In this document: one piece after another, positions 43,661 through 54,535 of the stretch
Numbering within the stretch: position 1 is the first letter of the stretch
Layout: every line of letters starts with the position of its first letter
Assembly: GCA_947471745.1 (NCBI GenBank)
Contig: CANJKZ010000774.1
Coordinates: 4,438,001-4,502,000, forward strand
Source of the DNA: Closterium sp. Naga37s-1
Taxonomy: Eukaryota > Streptophyta > Zygnematophyceae > Desmidiales > Closteriaceae
DNA: 64,000 nt
Direction: 5' to 3'
Position numbers and translations under genes: made by a program
The notes under the pieces: model-generated
Seen by the model: the letters and a program-made list of their open reading frames with translations, nothing else
What the model was told of the DNA's origin: nothing
The model's database searches: none

Positions 43661-44039
43661 CACCGAGCCGCCCTACTGCTACTACTGCTGCTGCTGGTGG
43701 AGGTGCTGCTGGGAGTGCTGGGAGTGCTGCTGGTGCTTGGGGTGCTAGAGGTGCGACTCGGAGTGCTGGAGGTGCTGCTGGTGCTGGAGGTGTTGGACCT
43801 ACTACTGACCGTCACTGCCTGTCATGGACACTATCACGGCAGTTGCGGCGGCTAGGGATGGACAGCGGCGATCACTGCCTCTCCCGGACGACCCCACCTG
43901 GGATCTTCAGCGAGCCCGTCCAGGTGGTGGAGGCTTCGGTTTTCTGCATACTGCACAGAGGCGGCAGAAGAGTCAGCAGGAGAACTTCTCCCGGCAGGTA
44001 CGGTTCCTCAGCGATGTGTCACTGGTTCTGTTGAGGCTG

Positions 44040-45383
44040 CTGGACTATGTGCTAGTGAGTCTGCTGCCGCACTAGGTACTAGTGAGTCTACTGCCGCACT
44101 AGGTGCTAGTAAGTCTGCTGCTGCACTAGGTGCTAGTGAGTCTGCTGCCGCTCCAAATGCTAGTGAGTCTGCTGCAGATTTAGGTGCTCGTGCATCTCCC
44201 GCCACAGGTCCTTCCTCAGTTGAGGCCTTGCACACTTTCACACTTGACTCAGGCACATCACTTTGCTTCTTTCGTGGCTATACCACACTCACACCACTTG
44301 CTACACCGGTACCTGTCTCACTGGCTGACCCCACTGGGGGCCCAATAGTCGCACGAGCATCCACTGTCCTCCTGTGTCCAGCAGTCCCCTCTGGTTCTCT
44401 GTCAGCTCTCCACCTCCCCACGTTCTCGACGAACTTGGTGAGCAACGCTGCCATGCAGGATGTCTGGGTTGATACCTTTATTCCTGGAGGGCAGCGTGTG
44501 GCGATCTGTACGTACTCCCGGAGTGGTCGTCACCTTGCTACGTTCACTCGACGGCTTGGGTCTAGTCTGTACACACTGACCAGTGCGTCTGCACAGGTGG
44601 CTGAGGCAGGTCAGGTGGCTACGTCGAGTCAGGTGTCTGCGTCTGGTCAGCTTGCAGCGTCTTGCTCGTGTCGGGTACTCTCCCACCAGACTCTTCTCTG
44701 GCACCACCGCCTCGGTCACCCCTCCCTGCCGTGTCCCCGCAGCATGCACTCCCGTCTCCTTGTCTCTGGCCTTCTCAGGTCCCTGCCCTCCCCCCGCGCT
44801 CGCCTGCCCCGCCGTGCCTTCCCTGCGCCGAGGGGCGGCAGCGCGCCGCTCCTCACTCCTCCGAGTTTCCTCCGACCACTGCTCCTCTGCAGACTCTAAA
44901 CATGGACGTTTGGGGCACGGCCCCCGTTGGTGGAACGGACCAGGAGCGCTACTTTCTCCTGGTTGTTGACGACTACACACGTTACACCACTGTGTTCCCC
45001 TTGCGGCGCAAGGCGGACGTCAGCGGTGTTTTGATCCCCTGGATCCGTGCTACTCATCGCCAGCTGCGCGAGCGGTTCAGTCAGGACTTCCCAGTCCTGT
45101 GTCTGCACTCTGGCAGGGGCGGTGAGTTCTCTTCTGACCTCCTTGCGGAGTTCAGTCGAGACGAAGGCATTCACCGGTCGTTCACGCTTCTGGCCTCTCC
45201 TCAGCAAAATGGGATTGCTGAGCGTTGCATTGGCTTGATCATGGGGGTTGCTCGTACCTCCATGATCCATGCGGCTGCTCCCTATTTTCTGTGGCCGTTT
45301 ACGGTCTGATACGCAGTGCATCAGCTCAACCCCCGGCCCCGTATCTTTGAGCCAGAGACCTCGCCCACACTCCGGTGGACGGG
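44040..45383 (+). pseudogene. Element E protease-integrase
   Basis: Repeated ALGASESA units, protease LDSGTSLCFF (DSG kept), pre-integrase WHHRLGHPS, a frame change near 44790-44900, then integrase with MDVWG, HSGRGGEF (second Asp is Gly, 45112-45114) and QQNGIAE. TGA at 45307-45309 ends the frame. Truncated at 45383. Confidence 0.82.
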
Positions 45384-45469
45384 GAAATTCTCAACGGGGG
45401 GCTGAAGATGGGCAAATTTTTTCTGGATTGATAGTTTTTTATGTGTTGTTAGTAGGTGGGGTGGGACTT
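45384..45469 (+). repeat. Left 86-bp repeat of the DIRS-like element
   Basis: Differs from 55041-55126 at only two positions in the T-rich part. The copy at 17823-17908 differs from both at several shared sites. Confidence 0.88.
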
Positions 45470-45501
45470 AAGAGCGATGCGGGTGAGGAACCAAACAACC
45501 C

Positions 45502-46045
45502 TATGCCCCTCTTGCCTAACGATCTCCTCCCCCCTCTTCCCTCTCCTCACCCTTCCACCGCGGCCGCCGCCTTCAACCGCAAAGGCGTCTGTGACCAGGC
45601 GGAGGTGTTCGAGGCGCTTTAGACTTACCTGGCACATGTGGAACACAAGATCCGCGGAGGCGACGCCGCCGGTGCTCTTAAAACCGTCGGCCAAGCCCAA
45701 GACCTCATCAAGCGCCGCTTCGACGTCTTGGTCGTCGCCGACCATGCCGGATTCGATGTGGCTGAGCGCTACCAACTCCTTAAGACTACGGCGGTGCTCA
45801 CCTCACGCTCCTTCAAGATGTCAGTGGCGGATATGGCAGCCCTCAAGCGTATGAAGACCAGCTTCGCCCGCGGGAGCCGTCCGTCTCACCGCGATTCCCC
45901 CCACTTCATGCCAAAGACCATGGGCAGCGGCAACGGCTGTCGGGGCTTCAAGGGAACCTGTTTCCGATGCGGAAAGAATGGCCACATGGCTAGCGCATGC
46001 CCCCACGGAGGCCATGGGGGCAATGGGCCCGCACCGGTGGTGTGA
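45502..46045 (+). pseudogene. DIRS-like gag-like protein with CCHC knuckle
   Basis: From MPLLPNDLLPPL: an Ala/Pro N-terminus, a helical region (AHVEHKIRGGDAAGALKTVG, DLIKRRFDVLVVADHAGFD), a basic stretch and CFRCGKNGHMASAC, an exact CX2CX4HX4C zinc knuckle near residue 160. A TAG at 45620-45622 (EAL-stop-TYL) interrupts it. About 180 residues. Nucleic-acid binding is expected from the knuckle. The frame also stays open upstream through the 86-bp repeat, but the first sensible ATG is 45502. Confidence 0.7.
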
Positions 46046-46345
46046 GAGAAGCCCTAAGCAACCTCGCCCTCCCATCTCCCCGCACCCAAGGTTCTCATAC
46101 CTTGGCTGCCTTTGATGGAGGGTGGGGGAGGGCTGGGCCGGGCGTGGACCAGGGGTCCTTGGTAGTGGCTGCTTAGCCCAAGGCTAGAGGCATGGAATGC
46201 CCTAGGGTGTTTGTGTACGTGTGTATGCGTGTGTGTGCGTTCTTACGCAAAGCCCGGGTGGCTATGAACTTGTATTTCTAATTATAATGGAATGTTGCTC
46301 AGGCCGTTGGCCTTGGAGATCCAGCCTTATGACAAGTTATGTCAC

Positions 46346-46346
<1 letters not shown>

Positions 46347-46378
<32 letters not shown>
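46347..46378 (+). repeat. A32 tract
   Basis: 32 consecutive A about 300 bp after the gag-like stop. It could be a retroposed poly(A) tail or simple slippage. No TSD pair was found around it. Confidence 0.9.
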
Positions 46379-46380
<2 letters not shown>

Positions 46381-46527
46381 AAGAAAGGGAGAGAGGGAGA
46401 AGGGTATGGGAAGGCAACGACCAACCCAATAGCAAGAGCAAGTAACAATGCTCGGCATGGCAAGGCATAGTGAGTTCTCGTTGGACAATAGTACCTTTTG
46501 TTACCAAGCCATCAGGCTAACGTGCCT

Positions 46528-46696
<169 letters not shown>

Positions 46697-46967
46697 GAAG
46701 AAGAAAGAGAAGCGCGCGCACGACGCGCATGGACCCTCACTTGACTGGTTCTCACTTTGATACCTACAAAGGGGGGTGATACCTATTGAATCCAACTGAT
46801 TCTCAGCCGCACCTCACTCACTCGCAATCTCATTACCCTTGTCAGACCCACGAGTTGCACGTCGTTGTGAGTGAATTATCCGCTCATACGTGCGCGCGGT
46901 TACATATCACGTAATTTAACGTCATGGTTCGACCCCGTACCCCTGCTATCCCCAAACAAAACACCCC

Positions 46968-48409
46968 ATGGCAGCCGCCACGCCTTCATGGTCAGGGGAG
47001 CAGGACGAGATGTTGGCAACTGCAGTTACCGATCGCGACGTCACCATCATGGGTCGTCGCCTCCGACAGGCTTTCGCTTGGTGGGCTTCGTGGTGCGAGA
47101 GCTCCTTGATCCTGTCGGTCATTGCTAATGGATATTGGCTTCCTTGGAAGGCATTCTCACCGCCGCCGTTTCGCGATCAAAATCACGCCAGAGTCTTGAA
47201 GCACACCGACTTCACACGATCGGCAATTCAGGAATTGCTCACGTCGGGAGCAGCAGCAGTTGCATCTAGCTCATCGGCCGTTACATGCATCAGCCCACTC
47301 AATGTTGCGGAACAACGCAACAAGTGCCGCCTCATTCTCGACCTGCGAAAGGTCAATCAATACCTCATTGTCCCCAAATTCAAGTACGAAGGTCTTCTTC
47401 GCGTCGCTGAACTGGCAAAGCCGGGCGACTGGATGTTCTCGGTTGACTTAAAGTCTGGCTATCATCACATCGATATTCATTCATCTTGCTGGTCATTCCT
47501 AGGCTTTCACTTCGAAGGCACCGACTATTTTTTCAAGTCGTTACCGTTTGGCCTCGCTACAGCGCCCTTCCTGTTCACCCAGTTGATCAAGCAGTTGGCA
47601 CGGAAAATGGCGAGCGCAAGGTATTCGGGTCATACCCTATGTGGACGATATATTGTTCCTTTGCGACTCGGAACAGGACGCTCGTTTGAAAAGTGGTGCA
47701 GTCATTCGAGACCTCAAGGAGTCAGGGCTCGTCATCAACGCAAAAAATTCACACCTGGCCGCGACTCAAAGATTGCACTTCCTCGGAATGGAGCTGGACA
47801 CCGCATCCGGGAGATTCACTATCGGCCAGGAGAGAAAGGCGCAACTTACACAAGCACTACGTGTGCTGCTTCTCGCTTACGAGCGCAACCAGCGAGTTTC
47901 AATCCGCCTCGTCGCCCGAGTCACTAGCATTCTTGCATCCATGGCGCTCGCCCTTGGCGCGACGGCGCGCTCTTTCAGCCATCAACTTTTGACACTCATT
48001 AATGAGGCGCCATCATGGAATGCACGGGTGACGCTGACCTCGGAGGTTCGCGACGAGCTACAATTTTGGCTTGACCATTTTGACCGTTTTAACAGGGCCC
48101 CGTTTCACATGCCCCACAGTCTGGATACGGTCATTCACGTCGACGCTAGCGCGCACAGTTGGGGTGCAACCCTTTCATCCTTCCCCGGCGGAAGATTGCA
48201 AGGAAGCAGCCCCATGCCAAAAGAACTTCTCTCCACATCGAGCACACGCCGAGAGCTCGAGGGAGTGTTATGGGCGCTGCAGACATTCACGGACCAGATC
48301 CAAGGCCGCCACGTACTCATTCGAGTGGACAACCAAGGCGTCTTCTTCATTCTTCGCAAAGGCGGCTCTCGCCAGCCTGAGCTCACTCTTCTGTGCAAGG
48401 CCATCGTCG
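46968..48409 (+). pseudogene. DIRS-like reverse transcriptase-RNase H, part 1
   Basis: RT begins with the group's N-terminal pattern (ILSVIANGYWLPW, ISPLNVAEQRNKCRLILDLRKVN), then FSVDLKSGYHHIDI and LPFGLATAPFLFTQL. A frameshift lies near 47605-47635; the other frame carries the active site PYVDDILF (about 47636-47660), then FLGMELD. RNase H follows with HVDASAHSWG (Asp), STRRELEGVLWAL (Glu) and IRVDNQG (Asp). The chain stops at codon G-CA, broken by the copia D insertion at 48410. Confidence 0.82.
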
Positions 48410-48538
48410 TGTCAGAATGAAGAAGTGATTGAACTATGAAAGATGAGAGTACAAGTATGAAACCCTAGAGTTGTGTACCCCCTAAAGGCTAACCCACTAT
48501 AGCCTACACAGCAATAACATATATGATAATGTTTGACA
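48410..48538 (-). repeat. Element D 3' LTR (129 bp)
   Basis: On the minus strand TGTCAAACATTATC... to ...TTCATTCTGACA, with TGTCA/TGACA inverted ends. Confidence 0.95.
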
Positions 48539-48553
48539 CACCCCCATAGGCAA
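48539..48553 (-). other. Element D polypurine tract
   Basis: On the minus strand CCTATGGGGGTG immediately precedes the 3' LTR start, as in B. Confidence 0.7.
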
Positions 48554-48772
48554 AGTGGGGGAGAGCAAGGGGTCACAAGACCAGTCAAGAAAGGCAAAGC
48601 AAGCTCAGGGTGGATCACAACGTCACCACACAGTCTGAGCACAAGCAAAGGGCCACAGGGCCAGTTCAAATGCAGAGGCATATATATACAACACAAACAG
48701 CAAGGTGATCTCAACCTAACAAAAAACAAACAAGCAGGTGTATATATATAGAGATCACAGTACAGACAAAGC

Positions 48773-51205
48773 CTACAGTAAGTGAGGAACAGTGGGCACA
48801 AGCCCCAGTATAGTGCAGAAGCGCTGATGATCACCAGGCTGAAGTGCCTTGGTGAATATATCAGCAGTGTTGGCCCGAGTGGCCACGTAACGCAGACAAA
48901 GCTGACCACGCTGCTGCAGCTCTCGAGCCAGGAAGTAACGGAGAGCGATGTGCTTCGTTCTGTGCTCCAGTCTGTGCTCCTGACACAAGGCAATAGCAGC
49001 CTTGTTGTCGACGTACAGCACTGGAGGAGAACTAGGCAGCTCTTCCAGGTCAGTCAGAAGGTAGGTCAGCCAGCGTAACTCCTGTGCAGCCATGGCTGTG
49101 GCGTAGATCTCAGCCTCACAACTGGAGCTGAGAACTGAAGACGAGCGAGTAGAACGCCAAGAAACTGAACCAGAGCCAAGGCTGAAGGTGTAACCCTATG
49201 ACGACCGCTGAGTAGCCTGGTCGTCAACCCAAGAAGCGTCTGAGTACCCAGTGAGAACAACTGAGCGCCTCCCTCCAAGCACGAGCCCCATGCCCGATGT
49301 ACTGCACAAGTAGCGCAATACCCTCTTTGCAGCATCCCAGTGCACCTTTCGGTGCCTGCCAGGAGCCACGTAGCGGGCCAGAAGGCCAAGAGGGTATGCT
49401 AGGTCAGGTCGAGTGCAAGTCATCAGGTACATGAGGCAACCAACTAGCTCTGGGTAAGGACCACTCGGCTCTACGGACTCATCCGAAGGCAGAACTGAGA
49501 GCGAGTGACCTATAGCCAGAGGAGTGGCCTGTGCTGAGGACCAGGTGAAGCCGAAGCGCTGAAGGACCTGCTGCACCATGTGTGACTGAGTCAGTGTGAT
49601 GGTGCGGCGTGCTCTGTCCCGGGTGATCCGCAAGCCAAGATAGCTTGTCAGTTCACCCAGGTCTGTGCACGTGTGTCTCTTCTGCAGCTCCGACTTCACG
49701 TGGGCGAGAGCCTCAGTGTCAGCAGTGGCAAAGACCAAGTCGTCGACGTACACGAGGATGTAGAACGGCGGCAGTGAAGTGTCGGTGCGCAGGAACAGCG
49801 ACGGGTCAGCAGTAGAAGACGAGAACCCAAGAGCCGCAAGTGTAGTCCTCAATGTGTCGTGCCACTCACGTGGAGCCTGGCGGAGACCGTAGACCGGCCG
49901 CCGGAGGCTCCACTGGGTACCAGGAGGAAACGACCCAGTGAAGCCAGGTGGGCGGCGCAGCCAGATCTCCTCGTGCAGACTGCCCTGCAAGAAAGCTGTG
50001 CTGAAGTCAAGAGAGTGAAGCTCGTAGTCACGCTGAGCGGCAACGTGCAGTAGCACCCGAAGAGTGGTCATCTTCGGGGTGGGGGAGAAGGTCTGAAAGA
50101 AGTCTACTCCCTCTCGCTGACTGAAGCCTCGAGCGACGTACCGAGCCTTGAAGACAGGCGGAGAACCTGGCGGTCGCTTCACCCTGAAAATCCACATGCC
50201 ACTGACGATGTTCGCCCCAGGAGGGGGAACCTCGTCGACGTAAGTGCCAGTGGATTTCCAGGATGCTATCTCTGCATCCATGGCTGTCTGCCACTGAGAG
50301 GAGTACTCACCCGCGATCGCCTCAGCGTAAGAGCGCGGGGTCGGGATGTCTGGAGCATCCGGGTCTCCCTCAGGTGCAATCAGCATGGACACGAGATGAG
50401 GTACAGCGGCGGCAAAGCACTCAAACTCCTCCTGCCTGTCCTCAAGGACGTCCGTGCCAAGAGCACACTCACCCCCGACGGACGGAGGACAGACAGACTC
50501 AGACTCAGCAACAAGACTGGCAGCGTAGTCGAGTCTACAGTGAGCAGCAAAGTCGACAAGCTCAGTGACTAAGGCAGACGCAGCAGCTGACTCAAAGGAA
50601 GGGTCAGTGACAACTGTGGACAGGAGACGCGCGACAGTAGGACTAGCAGCACGAAGAGAGTCAGACTCTGGGTCAGCAAGGGCAGGAAGGGAGGACGCAG
50701 GAGGAGAAGGCAGAGGGACACGCCGTGGAGCAGTGGAAAGACGAAGCAGCATCGGGTGAGTGTAGGGGACAGCAGGAGGACGCTGACGCGGGACACGACG
50801 ACTAGGGCGAGCAGTACGAACAGGTGACGCAGAACGAGACTCAGGCGACACAGGACGAGACTCAGGCTCACGACGCTCTGTAAGACCTCCTGTCGGACCA
50901 GTGTAGGGAGAAGGACCAGGAAGAGGTGAGGTGGGCTGGAACTGCGACTGTAACCGGACAGGCGAAGGACACCCTAAGGAGGGAGTAGGACAAGGAGGAG
51001 GCGGCTGACCAAGAACCTGCTGAAGAAGCGGAACGAAGTACGGCCGCGGCCGTGACGCGCCCCCAGAACCAGCAGAGAGTACCAGAACCTCCAGCAGCAG
51101 CTCCAACTCCCGCAGCACCAGTAGCACCTCCAGGAGTGCCAACCCCAGGACCTCCAGTAGTACCAGCGACAGCAGCACCACCAGTCCCAGGACTAGGAGC
51201 ACCAC
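48773..51205 (-). pseudogene. Element D linker end, reverse transcriptase and RNase H
   Basis: Open from the Leu/Val-read linker through RT (GMWIFRVKRP, SLDFSTAFLQGSLHEE, LRRPVYGLRQAP, YVDD at 49739-49750) and RNase H (SDASWVDDQ), to a single TAG at 49196-49198 where relatives read Gln in SSQGYTF. After it the same frame continues SCEAEIYA, YVDNKAAIALCQEH and TADIFTKAL to 48773. All RT and RNase H active residues are present. One nonsense change, CAG to TAG, separates this part from an intact frame. Confidence 0.9.
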
Positions 51206-51724
51206 TAGGAGCTACAGCAGCCCCAGTACCCCCAGCAGCACCTCCAGCAGCTCCAGTACCTCCAGCAGCACCAGCAGCACCTCCAAGGAGCTCCAGTACC
51301 TCCAACAGCACCAGCAGTACCTCCAGCAGCACCAGAACCTCCAGCAGCACCAGCAGCACCTCCAGCAGCTCCAGTAGTACCTCCAGTAGCTCCAGCAGGG
51401 GGTAACTCAAAACGAGGAGCTCCACTCCGGAGGCTGCAGCGCCGAGCGTACCACTCACGTAGTAGCTGGGAAGAGGGAGCACCAGTAGGGTCACCACCCC
51501 AAGGCTCAGAACCCCGAGGCTCAGCACCCCCAGTCTCAGTACCCCCAGGCGCAGCACCCCTAGTCGCAGTACCCTCAGTCTCCGTACCCCCAGTCGCAGC
51601 ACCCCCAGGCTCAGCACCCCCAGTCGCAGCTCCCCCAGGCTCAGCACCCCCAGTCGTAGCACCCCCAGGCTCAGCACCCCCAGTCTCAGTGCCCCCAGGC
51701 TCAGTACCCCGCTCAGGACCAGAG
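51206..51724 (-). repeat. Element D integrase-RT linker
   Basis: GGAEPGGATTGG-type units then GAAGGTGAAGG-type units, open in frame 52200-51205. The CCAGGCTCAGCACCCCCAG repeats on the plus strand are the same sequence. Frame changes relative to integrase occur in a G-rich run near 51838-51851. Confidence 0.75.
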
Positions 51725-54337
51725 TCAACAGCTACCTCGACAGGCTCGACTGCGTCTACCTGGGAAACACCTGAGGGAGCAGGACCCTGGGGAGGGAGGG
51801 GGTCTACCGGAGGGGCACCTGGGGTGAGGAAGAGAGGCGGGGGGGGGGAGAGGAGCAGTGCGGTAGGGGAACAGACGGTAGAAGGGTACCGAATCGTCAA
51901 AGGTGACGTCCTGAGACGCAAAGGCACGGCGCGAGGTGGGGTGGTAAAACCGCCAACCAGGCGCGTCGGGGACAAAGCCAAGGAAGACACAAGGCACAGC
52001 GCAGGCGGAGAGCTTGTCCGTAGTGGTATCGCGGACAAAGGCACGAGCACCCCAGACCCGGAAATGCGACGCATCGCCAACCTGCCCCGTCCACAGCAGT
52101 GTGGGCGAGGTCTCCGGAGCGGAGACACGGGGCCAGAGGTTGAGCTGATGCGCAGCGTACTGGACCGCAAACGGCCACAGAAAATGGGGGGCAGCCGCAT
52201 GGATCAAGGAGGTACGAGCGATCTCCATGACCAAGCCAATGCGGCGCTCAGCAACCCCATTCTGCTGAGGAGAGGCCGGAAGCGTGAAAGTCTGGCGGAT
52301 GCCGTGCTCCGCACAGTAGGTTGCCAAGAGGTCATAGGAGAACTCACCACCTCGGTCAGAGTGCAGACGCAGGACGGGAAAGTCCGACTGGAACCGGTCG
52401 CGGAGCTGGAGGCGAGCAGCGCGGATCCAAGGGATCAAAACATCAGGGACCTCACCCTTGGTGCGCAAGGGGAAGACCGTGGTGTAACGCGTGTAGTCGT
52501 CGACAACCAGCAGGAAGTACCGCTCGTGGCCCTGTCCACGGACGCGGGCTGGGCCCCACACGTCCAGGTGGAGAGTCTGCAGAGGAGCCTCTGTGGGAGG
52601 GAACGAGGAGGAGTGAGGAGCGGCGCGCTGCCGTCCCTCGACGCAGGGAAGACAGGGAGGAGCAGGCGAGGGCGGGAGGGGAGGGAGAACCCTGGGAAGA
52701 CCAGAGACAAGGTACCGGGAGTGCATGCCACGAAGGCGCTGCACTGACGGGTGACCAAGACGGTGGTGCCAGAGAACTGTCTGGTGTGACAGGGAGCGAC
52801 ACGAGCAGGGGGCCGACAGCTGACCTGACGCAGACGCAGACGCAGCTACCTGAGGGGACTCAGTGGTCAGTGTGTACAGGTCCGACCCCGGCTGCCGAGT
52901 GAAGGTAGCTAGGTGGCGACCTGTCCTAGCACACATACAGTGGGTCACACGCTCATAGGCAGGGGTGAACTGGTGAACACCCCCATCATGAAGAGCAGAG
53001 CCCGCCACCAAGTTCGTAGAGAACGAGGGGAGGTAAAGACCCGACAGGGCGCCGGACGGGACCGCAGGACAAGGAAGGACAGTGGAGGAGGTCGCAATGA
53101 CCGGGCCCCCAGAGGGGTCAGCGAGAGAGACAGCAACCGGCCGAGCTAGCTGCTCAAGGGCAGTGCGGTCACGGAAGAAGCAGCGGGAAGCACCCGAGTC
53201 GAGTGTGAAGGTGTGCAGTGCCTCAGTGGACGCAGTACCAGCAAGCGCAGACGTACTAGCACCGGGGGGAGCAGACGCACTAGCACCAAGAGCATCAGCC
53301 TCACCAGGACCTAGGGCAGCAGACGCACGCGTACCAAGAGCAGCAGCCTCACCAGGACCTAGGGCAGCAGACACACTAGCACCTGGAGGAGCTGTCTCAC
53401 TGGTCCCAATGCCAGGGTCTGGCGGTACACCCAGGTAACAGTCACCCTCAACACTAATAGTCAATGCATACATGGCACCAAGGATAGCATCAAAGTCAAG
53501 AGCAAAGATATCAATGTTCTTCCTAAGCAGATCAGCCCAGCGGGGCAGCTCAGTGGCGTCAGGAAACTGCTCACGCCAGGCGTCGTCAAGACGAAAGAAG
53601 CAGCGCTGCGCTGTGTGGAACCTCCCACAGGTCTGGCCAGTGCGGTCACCTGTGCGGATGACGTACGGGCAGGTACCTCCCCCCCCAGACCCCCCACGCT
53701 GAGAGTACCACTCACGGAGTTGCTGGGGCGAGGGAGTCTGCCGCTGCTGCCTCTGGCCGCCGCCGAACCCCCCACACTGCACCGCTCCACCACCGCCACC
53801 ACTGCCTCCACCGCCTCCACCGCCCCCACCGCCCCCACCACCCCCACCACCGCCACCGCCTGTGCCGCCACTGCCCCCCCCACCACCCGCGCCACTCCCA
53901 CCCCCGCCCACCCCACCACCTCCACTGCCGCCGCCCCCTCGTCCATCTCCACCACCCCTGCCCCCCTTGCCCCTGCCGCCCTTGCGTCTCCCACGAGGAG
54001 CAGACGCGGCCCCGACTCCCTCAGCTCCGAGGTAGCCGACAGCAGCAGCAGAGGCAATGGAGGGGAGGAGGGGGGAGGGGGAGCACCCCTCAAAGAAGGG
54101 GGTGCGGGGGTCACCACGAGAGGCACCTACAGCTACAATGCTCTTCTCAGCTGCTAGGAGTTCCTTCTCGAGGAGATCGACAGTGAGGTCAGTGGGGGAG
54201 AGGGCAAGGAACTGGTCCCTGACAGAGCGAAGGGAGTCAGGGAGGCGGGTGACAAGGTGGTACAGTGTGAGGTACATCGGGGGGGGGGTTCTTGGCGAGG
54301 AAATCGGGGGGGAGAGCGGCACGGTAGCGGAGGTCAC
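51725..54337 (-). CDS. Element D gag (C-terminal part)-protease-integrase
   Basis: 870 open codons. True gag homology begins at PPMYLTLYHLVTRLPDSLRSV; the first ~18 codons are out of register owing to a G run at about 54281-54290. Then a Gly-rich stretch, the zinc motif CPYVIRTGDRTGQTC-GRFH-TAQRC (CX13CX3HX4C), ALGxG repeats, protease LDSGASRCFFRD, pre-integrase WHHRLGHPS...CLPC, and integrase with LDVWG, HSDRGGEF, QQNGVAE and the C-terminal YHPTSRRAF region. All protease and integrase catalytic residues are intact, unlike in B, C, E or H. Confidence 0.88.
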   Translation of the reverse strand: MTSATVPLSPPISSPRTPPPMYLTLYHLVTRLPDSLRSVRDQFLALSPTDLTVDLLEKELLAAEKSIVAVGASRGDPRTPFFEGCSPSPLLPSIASAAAVGYLGAEGVGAASAPRGRRKGGRGKGGRGGGDGRGGGGSGGGGVGGGGSGAGGGGGSGGTGGGGGGGGGGGGGGGGGGGSGGGGGAVQCGGFGGGQRQQRQTPSPQQLREWYSQRGGSGGGGTCPYVIRTGDRTGQTCGRFHTAQRCFFRLDDAWREQFPDATELPRWADLLRKNIDIFALDFDAILGAMYALTISVEGDCYLGVPPDPGIGTSETAPPGASVSAALGPGEAAALGTRASAALGPGEADALGASASAPPGASTSALAGTASTEALHTFTLDSGASRCFFRDRTALEQLARPVAVSLADPSGGPVIATSSTVLPCPAVPSGALSGLYLPSFSTNLVAGSALHDGGVHQFTPAYERVTHCMCARTGRHLATFTRQPGSDLYTLTTESPQVAASASASGQLSAPCSCRSLSHQTVLWHHRLGHPSVQRLRGMHSRYLVSGLPRVLPPLPPSPAPPCLPCVEGRQRAAPHSSSFPPTEAPLQTLHLDVWGPARVRGQGHERYFLLVVDDYTRYTTVFPLRTKGEVPDVLIPWIRAARLQLRDRFQSDFPVLRLHSDRGGEFSYDLLATYCAEHGIRQTFTLPASPQQNGVAERRIGLVMEIARTSLIHAAAPHFLWPFAVQYAAHQLNLWPRVSAPETSPTLLWTGQVGDASHFRVWGARAFVRDTTTDKLSACAVPCVFLGFVPDAPGWRFYHPTSRRAFASQDVTFDDSVPFYRLFPYRTAPLPPPASLPHPRCPSGRPPPSPGSCSLRCFPGRRSRACRGSC

Positions 54338-54472
54338 TGGTACGGAGGTGGGTGATGAGGTCAGCTACAGTGGCAAACGCGGACAGGTCGGGGAAGAGAT
54401 AGGGCAGTGAGAGACGGCCTATAGCAGCAGTGGCAGGGGAGGAGTAGCGTGCGACTACCGCGTCGTACAGCT
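54338..54472 (-). pseudogene. Element D gag N-terminal remnant
   Basis: Reads LYDAVVARYSSPATAAIGR... to PDFLAKN on the minus strand, equivalent to B residues about 78-160. It joins the LTR stub at 54473 by a deletion with a short AGG overlap. Separated from the rest of gag by the G-run frameshift. Confidence 0.8.
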
Positions 54473-54530
54473 CCTAAAGGCTAACCCACTATAGCCTACA
54501 CAGCAATAACATATATGATAATGTTTGACA
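54473..54530 (-). repeat. Element D 5' LTR stub (58 bp)
   Basis: The first 57-58 bases of the LTR, identical to the 3' LTR, ending at TSD CGTCG (54531-54535). Confidence 0.93.
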
Positions 54531-54535
54531 CGTCG

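Larger units (their letters stand above)
17748..45308. repeat. Tandem repeat unit 1 (about 27.56 kb)
   Basis: Unit bounded by the same integrase word (ATACGCAGTGCAT) at 17748 and 45309. It contains CRP1, CRP2, copia A and B, the CRP3 pseudogene with copia C, and most of E. Unit 2 repeats its first 9 kb inside the window at an offset of 27,561 bp, rising to 37,218-37,219 bp after the DIRS-like insertion. Confidence 0.8.
42283..45383 (+). mobile_element. Element E: truncated copia downstream of CRP3
   Basis: LTR 42283-42411 in the CRP3 3' UTR, PBS, hairpin, a minisatellite leader of more than 1 kb, remnants of gag, protease and integrase. It is cut off in the integrase C-terminus at GGACGGGG and joined to the 86-bp repeat at 45384. 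Linker, RT, RNase H and 3' LTR are missing. Left flank pentamer GGCTA; no right TSD survives. Confidence 0.9.
48410..54530 (-). mobile_element. Element D: young copia inside the DIRS-like RNase H, 5' end deleted
   Basis: Minus strand. 3' LTR 48410-48538, polypurine tract, RNase H, RT, linker, integrase, protease, gag. TSD CGTCG at 48405-48409 and 54531-54535. The 5' LTR keeps only its first 58 bp (54473-54530) and then jumps into gag, so the rest of the LTR, PBS, leader and about 75 gag codons are gone. The 57 comparable LTR bases are identical. Pol has the fewest lesions of any copia here. Confidence 0.96.

Noticed and set aside
42478..44034. 518-codon plus-strand ORF in the leader of E
   Set aside because: It is a translation of the minisatellite (Ala/Pro/Cys/Arg repeats), with equally long ORFs on the other strand.
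45384..45469. 86-bp repeats as an ordinary target-site duplication
   Set aside because: Far longer than known TSDs, and the RT frame terminates inside the right copy. Kept as a terminal-repeat hypothesis instead.
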